A stretch of DNA of 64,000 nt from Microbacterium endophyticum (lineage in GTDB: Bacteria > Actinomycetota > Actinomycetes > Actinomycetales > Microbacteriaceae). Each line of letters starts with the position of its first letter. The first letter of the stretch is position 1. Location: positions 186,001-250,000 of the forward strand of contig NZ_CP049255.1 in assembly GCF_011047135.1 (NCBI RefSeq). Direction: 5' to 3'. Below the pieces are notes generated by a model, which saw nothing but the letters and a program-made list of their open reading frames with translations, was not told where the DNA came from and did not search any database. The translations under genes were made by a program, and so were the position numbers. Shown here in pieces: positions 43,946-52,966 of this stretch.

Positions 43946-44419
43946 ATGGCAACCCCGGACTTCATTCTTGAACTGCGCCGTTTTGTTGGGAACCGACCGC
44001 TCTCTTTATCGGGTGTTACCGCGGTGATCATTCGCGATGAATCCGTGCTTCTCGGACGTCGGAGCGACAACGGTGCGCTCACGCCCATAACCGGAATCAT
44101 CGACCCGGGCGAAGAACCAGCGATCGCTGCCGCTCGAGAAGCACTCGAAGAGGCCGGCGTCACAATTCGGGTCGACAGCCTGACCTGGGTGCATCAGATC
44201 CCCCGCGTCACCTACGAAAACGGGGATCAAACCGACTATCTAGATCTCACGTTCCGTTGCACATGGCTCGATGGCGAACCGTATCCGGCCGACGGAGAGA
44301 TGACGTCAGTCGGCTGGTTCCAGCTCGATGAACTCGACGAACTCAGTGGCGACATGAAGCAGCGGATTGCGTCGGCTGTCGATTTTCGGGGCACAACCCG
44401 ATTCGAAACCGGCTCTTAG
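43946..44419 (+). CDS. NUDIX hydrolase
   Basis: A 157-residue protein with a complete Nudix box, GIIDPGEEPAIAAAREALEEAGV (near residues 50-72), that binds the metal and hydrolyses nucleoside diphosphate-X compounds. An N-terminal VTAVIIRDESVLLGRRSDNGA strand precedes it. YLDLTFRCTWLDGEPYPADGEMTSVGWFQLDEL is the usual downstream wall. Substrate not inferable (NADH-pyrophosphatase and ADP-ribose types lack the distinguishing motifs here). It is divergent from the SDR operon and convergent with the RluA-family gene. Confidence 0.9.
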   Translation: MATPDFILELRRFVGNRPLSLSGVTAVIIRDESVLLGRRSDNGALTPITGIIDPGEEPAIAAAREALEEAGVTIRVDSLTWVHQIPRVTYENGDQTDYLDLTFRCTWLDGEPYPADGEMTSVGWFQLDELDELSGDMKQRIASAVDFRGTTRFETGS

Positions 44420-44420
44420 T

Positions 44421-45341
44421 TCATTCGCCGCGTAGTACGTCTAGCGCGTGAGCTAGATCGGCTGGGTATTCCGAGCGGAAAGTCACCCATTCCCCGGTGC
44501 CCGGGTGAGTGAAGCTGAGCTGATGCGCGTGAAGCCACTGACGGGTGAGCCCCAGGCGTGCTGACATCGTCGGGTCAGCTCCGTAAAGCGGGTCACCCAC
44601 GCACGGATGCCGGTGCGCCGCCATATGAACACGAATCTGATGCGTACGGCCCGTCTCAAGGTGAACTTCGAGAAGCGATGCGCCGCGAAAAGCCTCAAGC
44701 GTCTCGTAGTGGGTAACCGAATCCTTGCCATCGGGAACCACCGCAAACTTCCATGAGTGCGAGGGATGACGGCCAATCGGCGCGTCTATCGTCCCGGCTA
44801 ATGGATCGGGGTGCCCTTGGACGACCGCGTGATACACCTTCTCGACGTCTCGTTCCTTGAACGCACGCTTGAGGGCCGTGAATGCCCGCTCGCTTTTGGC
44901 GACGACCATGAGTCCGCTTGTTCCGGCATCGAGCCGATGAACGATTCCCTGACGCTCCGCCGGACCGGTTGTCGCAATTCGAAATCCTGCGGCGGCAAGA
45001 GCGCCGAGCACTGTCGGCCCATCCCACCCAACTGAGGGGTGGGCTGCGACCCCAACTGGTTTATCGATCACGACGATCTCATCGTCATCCCAGATGATGC
45101 CCAGGTCCGGCACTGCGAGCGGCACGATTTCGGCGCCTCGCTTCGGTTCCCAAGACACCTCGAGCCATGTGCCGCTGTGAAGGCGATCCGACTTCGAGAG
45201 CTGCCGATTGTCGGCGAGTACCCCTCCGGCATCAGCGACCTCAGCCGCAAAAGTGCGCGAGAACCCGAGCATTTTGGCGAGTGCAGCGTCGACGCGCACG
45301 CCCTCGAGGCCATCAGGCACGGGCAGGCTTCTCAGCTCCAC
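44421..45341 (-). CDS. RluA-family 23S rRNA pseudouridine synthase
   Basis: It converts specific uridines of 23S rRNA to pseudouridine. Residues 1-75 form an S4 RNA-binding domain ([27 protein letters not shown]). The catalytic domain has [11 protein letters not shown], the catalytic Asp in [18 protein letters not shown], and [27 protein letters not shown] 45341 is placed 1 base after the lspA stop and gives a normal 306-residue RluD-like protein. It is the last gene of the run from the dcw cluster. Confidence 0.94.
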   Translation of the reverse strand: MELRSLPVPDGLEGVRVDAALAKMLGFSRTFAAEVADAGGVLADNRQLSKSDRLHSGTWLEVSWEPKRGAEIVPLAVPDLGIIWDDDEIVVIDKPVGVAAHPSVGWDGPTVLGALAAAGFRIATTGPAERQGIVHRLDAGTSGLMVVAKSERAFTALKRAFKERDVEKVYHAVVQGHPDPLAGTIDAPIGRHPSHSWKFAVVPDGKDSVTHYETLEAFRGASLLEVHLETGRTHQIRVHMAAHRHPCVGDPLYGADPTMSARLGLTRQWLHAHQLSFTHPGTGEWVTFRSEYPADLAHALDVLRGE

Positions 45342-45342
45342 T

Positions 45343-45897
45343 TCAGTCCTCGCCCACAACTTCTTCTGCTGAGGTCTTGCGACGTTCGCGAGTGCCATCG
45401 AGTCCGAGGCCAATCAATACGAGAACCGCCACAGCGATCATCGTCGTGACGATGAACATATCAGCGACGTTGTAGATCGCCGGCATCATCCACGGTGTCG
45501 ATATGAAGTCGACAACGTGACCCACGGGAAACCCAGGTTCGCGAAAAATACGGTCCGAAAGATTACCCAGCACTCCGCCGAGCAGGAGCCCGAGCACGAT
45601 CGCCCACGCCCGTGACTGCACTCGGCGAGACACAAAAAGATAGATGATCGCGAGGGCGACCAGCGCCAATGCAATCGTGAAGATCCACGTCACACCTTCG
45701 CCGAGCGAAAACGCGGCGCCGGGATTTCGGATCAAGTAGAACACCAAAAAGTCACCGAAAATCGGAACCGACTCTTCGGCGGGGAGATTCGATATCGCCA
45801 AATACTTCGTCAACTGGTCAGCGGCCAGCACCACAATCGCAAGAGTTGCGAGAATAGTGCCGGCCGCTGCCGAGCGAAGAGGCGTTCGGCCTGTCAA
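45343..45897 (-). CDS. lspA: Lipoprotein signal peptidase (signal peptidase II)
   Basis: LspA cleaves lipoprotein precursors at the lipobox Cys, an aspartic membrane protease. The 184-residue protein has four hydrophobic helices; the two catalytic Asp are in [23 protein letters not shown] and YNVADMFI. The starting codon is TTG at 45897 (LTGRTPLRS), which sits inside a palindrome GGCCTGT-CA-ACAGGCC (45888-45903). Upstream is divIVA (9-base gap) and downstream the RluA-family gene (1-base gap). Confidence 0.92.
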   Translation of the reverse strand: MTGRTPLRSAAAGTILATLAIVVLAADQLTKYLAISNLPAEESVPIFGDFLVFYLIRNPGAAFSLGEGVTWIFTIALALVALAIIYLFVSRRVQSRAWAIVLGLLLGGVLGNLSDRIFREPGFPVGHVVDFISTPWMMPAIYNVADMFIVTTMIAVAVLVLIGLGLDGTRERRKTSAEEVVGED

Positions 45898-45903
45898 CAG
45901 GCC
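45888..45903. repeat. Palindrome overlapping the lspA start codon
   Basis: GGCCTGT (45888-45894) and ACAGGCC (45897-45903), two bases apart, flank and include the TTG start of lspA. It may hide the start in the mRNA or be fortuitous. Confidence 0.5.
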
Positions 45904-45906
45904 TTC

Positions 45907-46506
45907 TTAGAGACCGATAGCCGACACGGGAGTGTTACCCGAGTTGGTGGCTGTCGTCTCAAGGTCACGCAGCTTGCCTTCGATGTAGCCACGAAGCTCC
46001 GAACGGTAATCGCGCTCGAACTGTCGAAGTTCCGAAATACGGTTCTCGAGAGTGGATCGTTCTTTCTCGAGTCTCACCATCTCATCGCGACCGGTGGCTT
46101 CAGCCTCGGCGACGATTGTGGCTGCTTGAGACTTGGCATCCGCTACGAGTTGGTCACGAGTGGCCTTGCCCTCTGCGACGTGCTCGTCGTGCAAGCGCTG
46201 AGCAAGCTCGATGATTCCAGCGCTCTGCGCGGCCGGCTGAGGGGCCTGCTCGGTGACTGGAGCGGGCTTTTCAGCTGGGGCTTCAGCGGCCGGCTTCTCC
46301 TCTTCGGGAGTCGCTTCAGGAGCGGCGGATTCGCCGGACTCAAGAGCTGCGAGCTTCGCCTTCAGCTCATCGTTCTCGGCGATGGTCTTTCGCCATTCAA
46401 CAACGATTTCGTCAAGGAAGTCGTCGACCTCATCCGGGTCGAAACCTTCCTTGAACCGGACGTGCTGAAACTGTTTGGTGACGACGTCATCCGGAGTCAA
46501 TGCCAT
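45907..46506 (-). CDS. divIVA: DivIVA / Wag31 polar growth protein
   Basis: DivIVA marks cell poles and directs polar growth in actinobacteria. The N-terminal lipid-binding and coiled-coil part (MALTPDDVVTKQFQHVRFKEG, FDPDEVDDFLDEIVVEW) is highly conserved. A Pro/Ala/Glu-rich linker (residues ~60-95) follows, then a second coiled coil (IIELAQRLHDEHVAEGKATRD...ERSTLENRISELRQFERDY). Length of 199 residues is short for Wag31-type proteins. Upstream GAGGAACCACA fits a ribosome site. It is between yggT and lspA. Confidence 0.93.
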   Translation of the reverse strand: MALTPDDVVTKQFQHVRFKEGFDPDEVDDFLDEIVVEWRKTIAENDELKAKLAALESGESAAPEATPEEEKPAAEAPAEKPAPVTEQAPQPAAQSAGIIELAQRLHDEHVAEGKATRDQLVADAKSQAATIVAEAEATGRDEMVRLEKERSTLENRISELRQFERDYRSELRGYIEGKLRDLETTATNSGNTPVSAIGL

Positions 46507-46595
46507 TGTGGTTCCTCTTTCGGGGCTCTGGCGGCTGGCCGAGGTCAGGGGGAAGTCCCTTATTGGGACACTTCAGGAAAGCATAGTCGCGTCCG

Positions 46596-46898
46596 CTACG
46601 CGGCAGCGAGAGTGCGGGTAACGCTCAGCAAAACGAAGCAGACGAGCATCGTGAGCGCAAAGGCCAAATCAATCGAGACCATTCCGACGCGCAGCGGGGG
46701 AATGAAACGACGAAAAAGCTTGATGGGCGGGTCGGTCAGGGTGTACACGACTTCGGCGGCAACAAGGCTCGCACCTCGAGGTCGCCACTCCCGGTTGAAG
46801 ATCGGAATGTATTCCAAAATCAAGCGACCGAAAAGCGTGAATACGTAAAGCAGTAAGAGAACGTTGGCGATGGACGCAACGAGGCGAAGCACCTCCAC
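46596..46898 (-). CDS. YggT-family membrane protein
   Basis: A 100-residue protein with two hydrophobic helices (ASIANVLLLLYVFTLFGRLI and a C-terminal SIDLAFALTMLVCFVLL) and the family motif around LTDPPIKLFRRFIPPLRVGMVSID. YggT proteins are conserved beside sepF and divIVA in Gram-positives and help in cell shape or osmotic fitness by indirect evidence. Its neighbours here match. Confidence 0.9.
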   Translation of the reverse strand: MEVLRLVASIANVLLLLYVFTLFGRLILEYIPIFNREWRPRGASLVAAEVVYTLTDPPIKLFRRFIPPLRVGMVSIDLAFALTMLVCFVLLSVTRTLAAA

Positions 46899-46907
46899 GA
46901 TCAGCGA

Positions 46908-47369
46908 CTACTGCGCAAAGGGCGCCGACTCGGCGTCGGCCTGTGCGACCGCGCCATCGCCGGAGACCGCGACGTTCTCAGGTGAAAGCAAAAATACTTT
47001 GCTCGTCACACGCTCAATGCGACCGTAGAGACCCAGTGAGAGGCCGCTTGCGAAGTCGATCAGGCGGCGAGCGTCTGCGTCGCTCATCTGCGAGAGGTTG
47101 ATGATAACTGGCACGCCATCACGGAAGTTTTCCGCGATGACCTGTGCGTCCCGGTACTGCTTCGGGTGAACTGTCAAAATTTCGCTGACAGTTCCCACAG
47201 CAGGCTGACGCACAACTGCCGGTCGGTGAATGGGGGTCACAGGCGCATCCGTCTTCTCCACCGCTTGCATTTTGCGGCTCGTAGGCTGCTGCGCGGTGGT
47301 CTCTTCGTAGACCTCTTCCTCGTCGGCGAGGCCCAGGTACACCATGGTCTTCTTGAGCGGGTTCGACAT
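46908..47369 (-). CDS. sepF: Cell division protein SepF
   Basis: SepF anchors and aligns FtsZ at the septum in organisms without FtsA. The 153-residue protein has the N-terminal membrane-targeting segment [19 protein letters not shown], a Thr/Pro-rich linker, and the core fold ([45 protein letters not shown]...VFLLSPENV). ATG 47369 has a good GGAGGATC site. It lies downstream of yggS in the dcw cluster. Confidence 0.96.
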   Translation of the reverse strand: MSNPLKKTMVYLGLADEEEVYEETTAQQPTSRKMQAVEKTDAPVTPIHRPAVVRQPAVGTVSEILTVHPKQYRDAQVIAENFRDGVPVIINLSQMSDADARRLIDFASGLSLGLYGRIERVTSKVFLLSPENVAVSGDGAVAQADAESAPFAQ

Positions 47370-47401
47370 CGGATCCTCCGTTTTGCTCGTCTGTTTCGAG
47401 G

Positions 47402-48094
47402 CTAACCTTGCACGGGCCTCGGACCCGTGATTGCCGAGCCGATACGCAGGTGTGTCGCACCCGCGGCAATCGCCTCGGCGAAATCTGTTGTCATGCCCGC
47501 TGACATCCACGTCGCGTCCGGCACGACAGTTTGCACGAGGGCACTGTAGTTACGAAGCCGTGCGAAAGCAGATGCTGGTGACTCATCAAGAGGCGCGACG
47601 GCCATAACCCCCCGGAGACGGAGAGTGGGAAGACCAGCGATATGCGTCGCGAGTGCGTCGACACTCTCGGGCGAGACGCCGCCGCGACCCGGGTCATCCG
47701 TGAGGTTAATCTGCACGAACACGTCGAGTTGGCCGTCGGAATCGGCGCGGTCCAGAGCGTCAGCCACGCGCTCCCTGTCGACCGAGTGCACGAGCGCCGC
47801 TCCGGCACGAACGGCTTTTGCTTTCTTGGACTGAATCTGGCCGATGAAGTGCCAGTTCAGATCCGAAAGATCAGAGAGCTCTTCAGTTTTCGCACTGTAT
47901 TCCTGCTGCCGATTCTCGCCGACATCTCGAACACCGAGTCGGTAGAGTTCGCGAATAAGTTCTGGCGGATGAAACTTTGTCACCACGATTCGAGTGATGT
48001 CCGTTGGTTCGCGACCCGCGGCGCGAGCAGCATCAGCGATGCGCTCATCGATCGTCTTCAGACGATCGATGAGCGCATCACCAGAAAATGTCAC
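47402..48094 (-). CDS. yggS: YggS-family PLP-homeostasis protein (PLPBP)
   Basis: The 230-residue PLP-binding TIM-barrel protein buffers cellular PLP. Motifs: [19 protein letters not shown], the PLP-Lys strand [27 protein letters not shown], and [23 protein letters not shown] (phosphate site). The start is GTG 48094. A 19-bp perfect inverted repeat occupies codons 6-19 (48038-48079). It is conserved beside sepF and ftsZ in actinobacteria. Confidence 0.95.
   Translation of the reverse strand: MTFSGDALIDRLKTIDERIADAARAAGREPTDITRIVVTKFHPPELIRELYRLGVRDVGENRQQEYSAKTEELSDLSDLNWHFIGQIQSKKAKAVRAGAALVHSVDRERVADALDRADSDGQLDVFVQINLTDDPGRGGVSPESVDALATHIAGLPTLRLRGVMAVAPLDESPASAFARLRNYSALVQTVVPDATWMSAGMTTDFAEAIAAGATHLRIGSAITGPRPVQG
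48038..48079. repeat. Perfect 19-bp inverted repeat at the start of yggS
   Basis: Left arm 48038-48056 (GATGCGCTCATCGATCGTC) and right arm 48061-48079 are exactly complementary, with only the four bases TTCA between. In yggS mRNA (minus strand) this would be a 19-bp stem capped by UGAA, spanning codons 6-19. The encoded segment [14 protein letters not shown] is ordinary for the family. Confidence 0.97.
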
Positions 48095-48113
48095 GTTACG
48101 AGCTACCGAACTG

Positions 48114-49271
48114 CTACTTGAGGAAGTCAGGAATATCTAGGTCATCCTCGGAGAACGCGGAGTCATACGAGGATGCTTCCGATACGCCCGCTGTCACAGG
48201 AACGACGGGCGAGCGGTCTTCGCTCTCTTCCCGTTCACTCGCAGCCTCCATGGCCGATACCGACGGGGCTGCGGGCGTTGCGGGTGCGCGCGTCGCAGCC
48301 ACTGGCTCGATCCGCAGCTGCGGCTCTCCCCCGTCAAAACCGGCAGCGATGACAGTGACCCGAACCTCATCGCCGAGGGTGTCGTCAATCACGGTTCCGA
48401 AGATGATGTTCGCTTCGGGGTGCGCTGCTTCTTTAACGAGCTGCGCTGCATCATTTATTTCGAAAATCCCAAGGTTGGAACCGCCCTGAATCGAGAGAAG
48501 TACGCCATGGGCGCCCTCGATCGAGGCCTCAAGCAGGGGTGACTCGACGGCAAGTTCTGCGGCCTTGATCGCGCGGTCAGCTCCTCGCGCTGAACCAATT
48601 CCCATGAGAGCCGAGCCAGCACCTTGCATAACCGACTTCACGTCGGCAAAGTCCAGGTTGATGAGTCCGGGCGTCGTGATGAGATCTGTGATGCCCTGCA
48701 CACCCGCGAGGAGAACCTGGTCTGCAGTGGCGAATGCTTCAATCATCGAAATTCCGCGATCGCTGATCTCGAGGAGGCGGTCGTTCGGCACGACGATCAG
48801 GGTGTCGACCTCTTCTTTAAGCTTTGCTACGCCTTCATCGGCTTGACTCTGCCTGCGACGACCCTCGAAAGAGAACGGCCGGGTTACGACACCGATCGTG
48901 AGCGCACCGATCGACTTTGCGATGCGTGCGACTACGGGCGCTCCACCGGTGCCGGTGCCGCCGCCCTCACCAGCGGTGACGAACACCATGTCAGCACCGG
49001 ACAGCGCCTCTTCGATCTCTTCAGCATGGTCCTCTGCGGCACGACGGCCGACTTCGGGGTCTGCTCCGGCACCGAGCCCACGAGTGAGCTCTCGTCCGAC
49101 GTCGAGCTTGACATCAGCATCGCTCATGAGGAGCGCCTGAGCGTCGGTGTTCACCGCGATGAACTCGACACCGCGAAGGCCGAGCTCAATCATGCGGTTG
49201 ACAGCGTTAACGCCGCCACCACCCACGCCGACAACCTTGATCACCGCGAGGTAGTTCTGATTCTGGCTCAT
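48114..49271 (-). CDS. ftsZ: Cell division protein FtsZ
   Basis: FtsZ is the tubulin-like GTPase that forms the Z ring. GTP-binding tubulin signature [15 protein letters not shown] near residue 100, N-terminal [17 protein letters not shown], and the synergy-loop region ([14 protein letters not shown]) are complete. The C-terminal linker is Ala/Ser-rich and ends in the conserved [10 protein letters not shown] tail that binds SepF and other partners. The 385-residue length is normal. It has a long leader (49272-49451) with a repeated hairpin motif and is 19 bases from the yggS start. Confidence 0.98.
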   Translation of the reverse strand: MSQNQNYLAVIKVVGVGGGGVNAVNRMIELGLRGVEFIAVNTDAQALLMSDADVKLDVGRELTRGLGAGADPEVGRRAAEDHAEEIEEALSGADMVFVTAGEGGGTGTGGAPVVARIAKSIGALTIGVVTRPFSFEGRRRQSQADEGVAKLKEEVDTLIVVPNDRLLEISDRGISMIEAFATADQVLLAGVQGITDLITTPGLINLDFADVKSVMQGAGSALMGIGSARGADRAIKAAELAVESPLLEASIEGAHGVLLSIQGGSNLGIFEINDAAQLVKEAAHPEANIIFGTVIDDTLGDEVRVTVIAAGFDGGEPQLRIEPVAATRAPATPAAPSVSAMEAASEREESEDRSPVVPVTAGVSEASSYDSAFSEDDLDIPDFLK

Positions 49272-49309
49272 GCCGGCCTCCGTCTCGTCCCGAACTACTC
49301 TCTTAAACC

Positions 49310-49332
49310 TTCAACCTCTCGTTGAGGCTTAA
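49310..49332. repeat. Hairpin-forming repeat copy 1 in the ftsZ leader
   Basis: TTCAACCTCTCGTTGAGGCTTAA (23 bases). It is self-complementary around an unpaired centre, pairs further with adjacent TTAA, and is near-identical to the copy at 49432-49455. Confidence 0.8.
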
Positions 49333-49431
49333 AGAGCAGTTCAGCATGCATTTCCTGAATCGAAATTACGATCCAGGCGAACATGCGAGGGGACCCCACT
49401 CCGCGTGTCGCGACTTCGTTCTCCAGAACGG

Positions 49432-49455
49432 TTCAACCTCTGGTCGAGGGTTTAA
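49432..49455. repeat. Hairpin-forming repeat copy 2 at the ftsQ stop
   Basis: TTCAACCTCTGGTCGAGGGTTTAA (24 bases) overlaps the ftsQ stop codon. It shares the same core with copy 1, about 120 bases apart. Confidence 0.8.
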
Positions 49456-50429
49456 CCGACTACCGCGACATCGGGAGATGAGACGTCGTAGAAACTCACG
49501 CTCTCGGGAGGTTTGGCATCCATCAGCTTCTGCAGCGTCAGCGATTTCAAGGCCGAATCATCGGCGCTTCCCCAAACGATGTTCGTATCGGTGCCACCAA
49601 GGGTCAAGGTGACATCGTTCGCGGACGTAGCCGTCACCGCCGTCACCTGCGCTCGCAGATCATCCGAAAGACTCCGCAGCACCTGTCCTGCGGCGAGAAA
49701 CGCGTCCGAACCGAGCCCACCTTCCACCGCTATCGACGGCAGGTCTTCCGGCGCTGACTGCGCGGTCGACAAGACCACGCCCGCGCCGTCGACGGTGCTG
49801 AAGCCTGCCGGAGTTTCGACGACGCCAAGCGGCGTTCGTTCCACTATCCTCACGACGAGTTCATGTGGCGGTTTCGCCTCAAGCGCGTAGGTCTCAACAA
49901 GCGGAAAAGCAACAAGCGCCGCCTTGATCGCGCTGGAATCAACCTGAGCGAGAGGAGTGCCGATCTGATCGGCGAGAGCATCGCTCACCTCGCCCGCATC
50001 CAACTGAGAAGTTCCAACGACGGTGATCTGTTCGACGGCGAACAGCGGGCTATAGGCGGCACCTACTGTAACGAGCACGAGCAGAGCGAGAGACGACACA
50101 ACACCGATAGCGACCATCCGTCGCCGGCGCTGACGCACGGTGAATCGTCGAACTTCGGCCCGGAGCGCTTTGCGTCTCGCGCGGGCCGCTCGCCACACGT
50201 CTCGCCACCGGACGCTGCCACGCACAGCAGAAGACTCCAGGCCGAATGCCTGCTCACCCGTGACCTCAACCTCCACTTCGCGAGCCGGCTGCTCTCGGTC
50301 GGGGTTGAGTGAGACGACAGGCGCGAGAAGCTCACCGTCACCCGATGCGGGAGTCTCAGAAAACTCAGCTCGCGAAAATGATTCGCGCGGAGGCCGACTC
50401 GTCGGCGGTAGCGGAGTCGGGCGGCGCAT
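49452..50429 (-). CDS. ftsQ: Cell division protein FtsQ (POTRA domain)
   Basis: FtsQ/DivIB links the divisome proteins. The ~325-residue protein has a long basic/Ser-rich cytoplasmic tail (to ~105), one membrane helix (MVAIGVVSSLALLVLVTVGAAY), and an outer POTRA domain starting FAVEQITVVGTSQLDAGEVSDAL. A beta domain follows (VVRIVERTPLGVVETPAGFSTVDGAG). ATG 50429 is 5 bases after the murC stop, the usual close coupling in the dcw cluster. Confidence 0.92.
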   Translation of the reverse strand: MRRPTPLPPTSRPPRESFSRAEFSETPASGDGELLAPVVSLNPDREQPAREVEVEVTGEQAFGLESSAVRGSVRWRDVWRAARARRKALRAEVRRFTVRQRRRRMVAIGVVSSLALLVLVTVGAAYSPLFAVEQITVVGTSQLDAGEVSDALADQIGTPLAQVDSSAIKAALVAFPLVETYALEAKPPHELVVRIVERTPLGVVETPAGFSTVDGAGVVLSTAQSAPEDLPSIAVEGGLGSDAFLAAGQVLRSLSDDLRAQVTAVTATSANDVTLTLGGTDTNIVWGSADDSALKSLTLQKLMDAKPPESVSFYDVSSPDVAVVG

Positions 50430-50434
50430 CCGTT

Positions 50435-51832
50435 TCAGCTTCCAGAGAGCGCGAGAGCGTGAAGTACCTGAGGAATGATTTGATACACGTTTCCGCAACC
50501 GAGCGTGATGACGTAGTCACCGTCTTTCGCCACGGCCGCGGTGTACTCAGCCGCCTCTTGCCAGTCCGAGACGTAGCGAACGTGAGCGGAGTCAACGAAT
50601 GCCGAGCTGACAAGCTCGCCAGTGACCCCCGGAATCGGGTCTTCGCGTGCGCCGTACACATCGAGCACGACGGTGTGGTCTGCGTACTGCTCCAACACCT
50701 GGGCGAACTCGCGAGACATCAATTGCGTGCGTGAATATGTGTGCGGCTGATGAACTGCGATGATTCGCCCATCCCCCACCACGCTTCGCGCAGCGGCGAG
50801 GGCTGCAGCAACCTCGGTGGGGTGATGTGCGTAGTCATCAAAGACGCTGACGCCTCGTTCGGTGCCGTGCAGCTCGAAACGGCGAATCGTCCCGGTAAAT
50901 CCAGTGACGGCGCGAGCTGCATTCTCGAGTCCGTAACCGAGTTGGATGAGCACTGCGACCGCTCCTGCAGCGTTCACCGCATTGTGCACACCCGGTATGG
51001 ACAGGCGAATATCAGCCGCCTCGGCGCCAACCGAAAGGGTGAAGGAGACGGGCCCTTCGGTGACCACATCGCTGAGGCGCACGTCAGCGTCGTCCGCTGT
51101 TCCGAAGGTGGTGACATTGCTGTGCGACAGCGCGGCGCGCACTCGGCGTGCACCCGCATCGTCTGATGAAATGACGACAGCGTCTCGGGCTCCGTCTGCA
51201 AAATTTACGAATCCATCGAAGAACGCGTCTTCGCTCCCCCAGTGATCGAGATGATCCGGGTCTACATTCGTGATCAGCGCGACAGACGTGTTGTAAAGCG
51301 CAAAGGTGCCATCCGACTCATCGGCTTCGATGACAAACAGGTCATCCGTCCCGGGCCCGCTCGATGCGCCCAGCTGTGCGATGACCCCGCCGTTCACGAA
51401 GCTCGGATCCGCTCCGAGTTCCTGGAGCGCGGTGACGATCATGCCCGTGGATGTGGTCTTTCCGTGCGCTCCCGCAACAGATACCAACGGACGATCGCCG
51501 ATGAGCCAATGCAGCGCCTGAGAACGGTGAATCACCGGCATCCCGCGCTCTTTTGCCGTGACGAACTCAGGATTTTCGGGCCAAATCGCTCCCGTGTGAA
51601 TCACGGTGTCGGCGTCGCCGAGGTGCGCCGCATCGTGACCGATATGCACGTTTGCACCAGCATCGGCCAGCGCACGAAGCGCAGCGCTGTCCGCACGATC
51701 AGATCCAGAGACCCGGATGCCACGCGCCAAGAACATCTGCGCTAAGCCCGACATACCAGAACCACCGATACCGATAAAGTGCGCAGCCTCGATGGACTCG
51801 GGAATCGGGAGGCTTAAATCAGGTCTGATCAT
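50435..51832 (-). CDS. murC: UDP-N-acetylmuramate-L-alanine ligase
   Basis: MurC adds the first amino acid to UDP-MurNAc. It has [21 protein letters not shown] (UDP-binding), the ATP-loop [13 protein letters not shown], and the central [13 protein letters not shown] and [12 protein letters not shown] segments. A C-terminal domain contains [15 protein letters not shown] and [14 protein letters not shown]. In Microbacteriaceae, peptidoglycan position 1 may be glycine or serine, so residue choice needs testing. Length of 465 is normal. It is between murG and ftsQ. Confidence 0.97.
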   Translation of the reverse strand: MIRPDLSLPIPESIEAAHFIGIGGSGMSGLAQMFLARGIRVSGSDRADSAALRALADAGANVHIGHDAAHLGDADTVIHTGAIWPENPEFVTAKERGMPVIHRSQALHWLIGDRPLVSVAGAHGKTTSTGMIVTALQELGADPSFVNGGVIAQLGASSGPGTDDLFVIEADESDGTFALYNTSVALITNVDPDHLDHWGSEDAFFDGFVNFADGARDAVVISSDDAGARRVRAALSHSNVTTFGTADDADVRLSDVVTEGPVSFTLSVGAEAADIRLSIPGVHNAVNAAGAVAVLIQLGYGLENAARAVTGFTGTIRRFELHGTERGVSVFDDYAHHPTEVAAALAAARSVVGDGRIIAVHQPHTYSRTQLMSREFAQVLEQYADHTVVLDVYGAREDPIPGVTGELVSSAFVDSAHVRYVSDWQEAAEYTAAVAKDGDYVITLGCGNVYQIIPQVLHALALSGS

Positions 51833-51883
51833 GACGTCACAATTCTAGATCGGCGCGTCTGAGAGAAGGCGCCGCCGCGCCCG

Positions 51884-52957
51884 TCAGCTCTCGAGCGCAG
51901 CATCGATCAATTCGATGAGGTTCTCGGAGCCACGTCGTGTTCCCACGCCTGACGCGGCAGCGCGCATGCGGTCGATGCGCGCGGAGTCTTGCAACAGCGG
52001 CACGACGAGAGTACGCACGCAATCTCCGGTGAAGTCGCTATCCGGAATGATGAGTGCAGCCCCCGCGCTGACGGATGCCGCAGCATTGAGAGCCTGCTCG
52101 CCATTTCCGACCGCATACGGAACATAAAGCGCTGGTATGCCGAGAGCCCCGATCTCACTCACTGTTGCCGCGCCAGCGCGCGAGACGATCACATCAGCCA
52201 CCGCGAAGGCGAGATCCATTCTGTCGACGTATCGACGGAGGATATAACCCGGGATGCCCGGGTCGGGAAGTTCAGATCGCTCCCCCGTGACATGAAGAAC
52301 TTGCCAGCCGGCGGCACGCACGGCACGGGCTGCGTCACCGAACGCAGTGTTCAGTCTCAGCGCTCCCAGTGATCCGCCGAACACCAGAAGTGTCGGAATC
52401 TCGGAATCGAGCCCAAAGAAGACAGCAGCTTCGTCTCGCAATGCCTCGCGATCAAGCTCGACAATCTCGCGTCGAAGCGGCATACCGACCACTTTGCTCC
52501 GGGCCAGCGGAGTGCCCTCAAAAGCGACACCCACTGCCGCGGCACTTCTCGCGCCAAGTCGGTTCGCAAGGCCCGGTCGAGCGTTAGCTTCGTGAACGAC
52601 GAACGGCACGCGCTCACGGCGAGCGGCGACATACGCCGGAGCCGCCGCGTATCCGCCGAAGCCAACGACAACATCGACCGACCGTTCCTTCAGCAGCGCA
52701 CGAACTGTCGACACGGCGCGTCGATACTTCGCGGGAAAAGTCACAGCTGCTCGATTGGGACGGCGCGGAAACGGAACCTTCTCAACGAAAAGCAGTTCAT
52801 ATCCACGAAGCGGCACAAGGCGCGCTTCGAGCCCCTCTCGCGTTCCGAGAACGAGAATCTCAGCGCGGGGGTCGCGCGCTCTCAGCGCGTCTGCGACGGC
52901 AAGCAAAGGATTGACGTGGCCCGCGGTGCCTCCGCCGGCCAAAAGATACGTGGTCAC
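51884..52957 (-). CDS. murG: UDP-GlcNAc--undecaprenyl-pyrophosphoryl-MurNAc-pentapeptide GlcNAc transferase
   Basis: MurG makes lipid II from lipid I on the inner face of the membrane. It has the glycine-rich acceptor-site motif LLAGGGTAGHVNPLLAVADAL, VGFGGYAAAPAYVAA, HEANARPGLANRLGAR, and the UDP-GlcNAc region DVIVSRAGAATVSEI. GTG 52957 is the start. The 357-residue length is normal. It lies 9 bases past the ftsW stop. Confidence 0.97.
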   Translation of the reverse strand: MTTYLLAGGGTAGHVNPLLAVADALRARDPRAEILVLGTREGLEARLVPLRGYELLFVEKVPFPRRPNRAAVTFPAKYRRAVSTVRALLKERSVDVVVGFGGYAAAPAYVAARRERVPFVVHEANARPGLANRLGARSAAAVGVAFEGTPLARSKVVGMPLRREIVELDREALRDEAAVFFGLDSEIPTLLVFGGSLGALRLNTAFGDAARAVRAAGWQVLHVTGERSELPDPGIPGYILRRYVDRMDLAFAVADVIVSRAGAATVSEIGALGIPALYVPYAVGNGEQALNAAASVSAGAALIIPDSDFTGDCVRTLVVPLLQDSARIDRMRAAASGVGTRRGSENLIELIDAALES

Positions 52958-52966
52958 CGTACGACG

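Noticed and set aside
46550..46575. Imperfect hairpin between yggT and divIVA
   Set aside because: Mismatched stem, no T-tract, and it lies upstream of divIVA where a promoter is equally likely; not strong enough to call a terminator.
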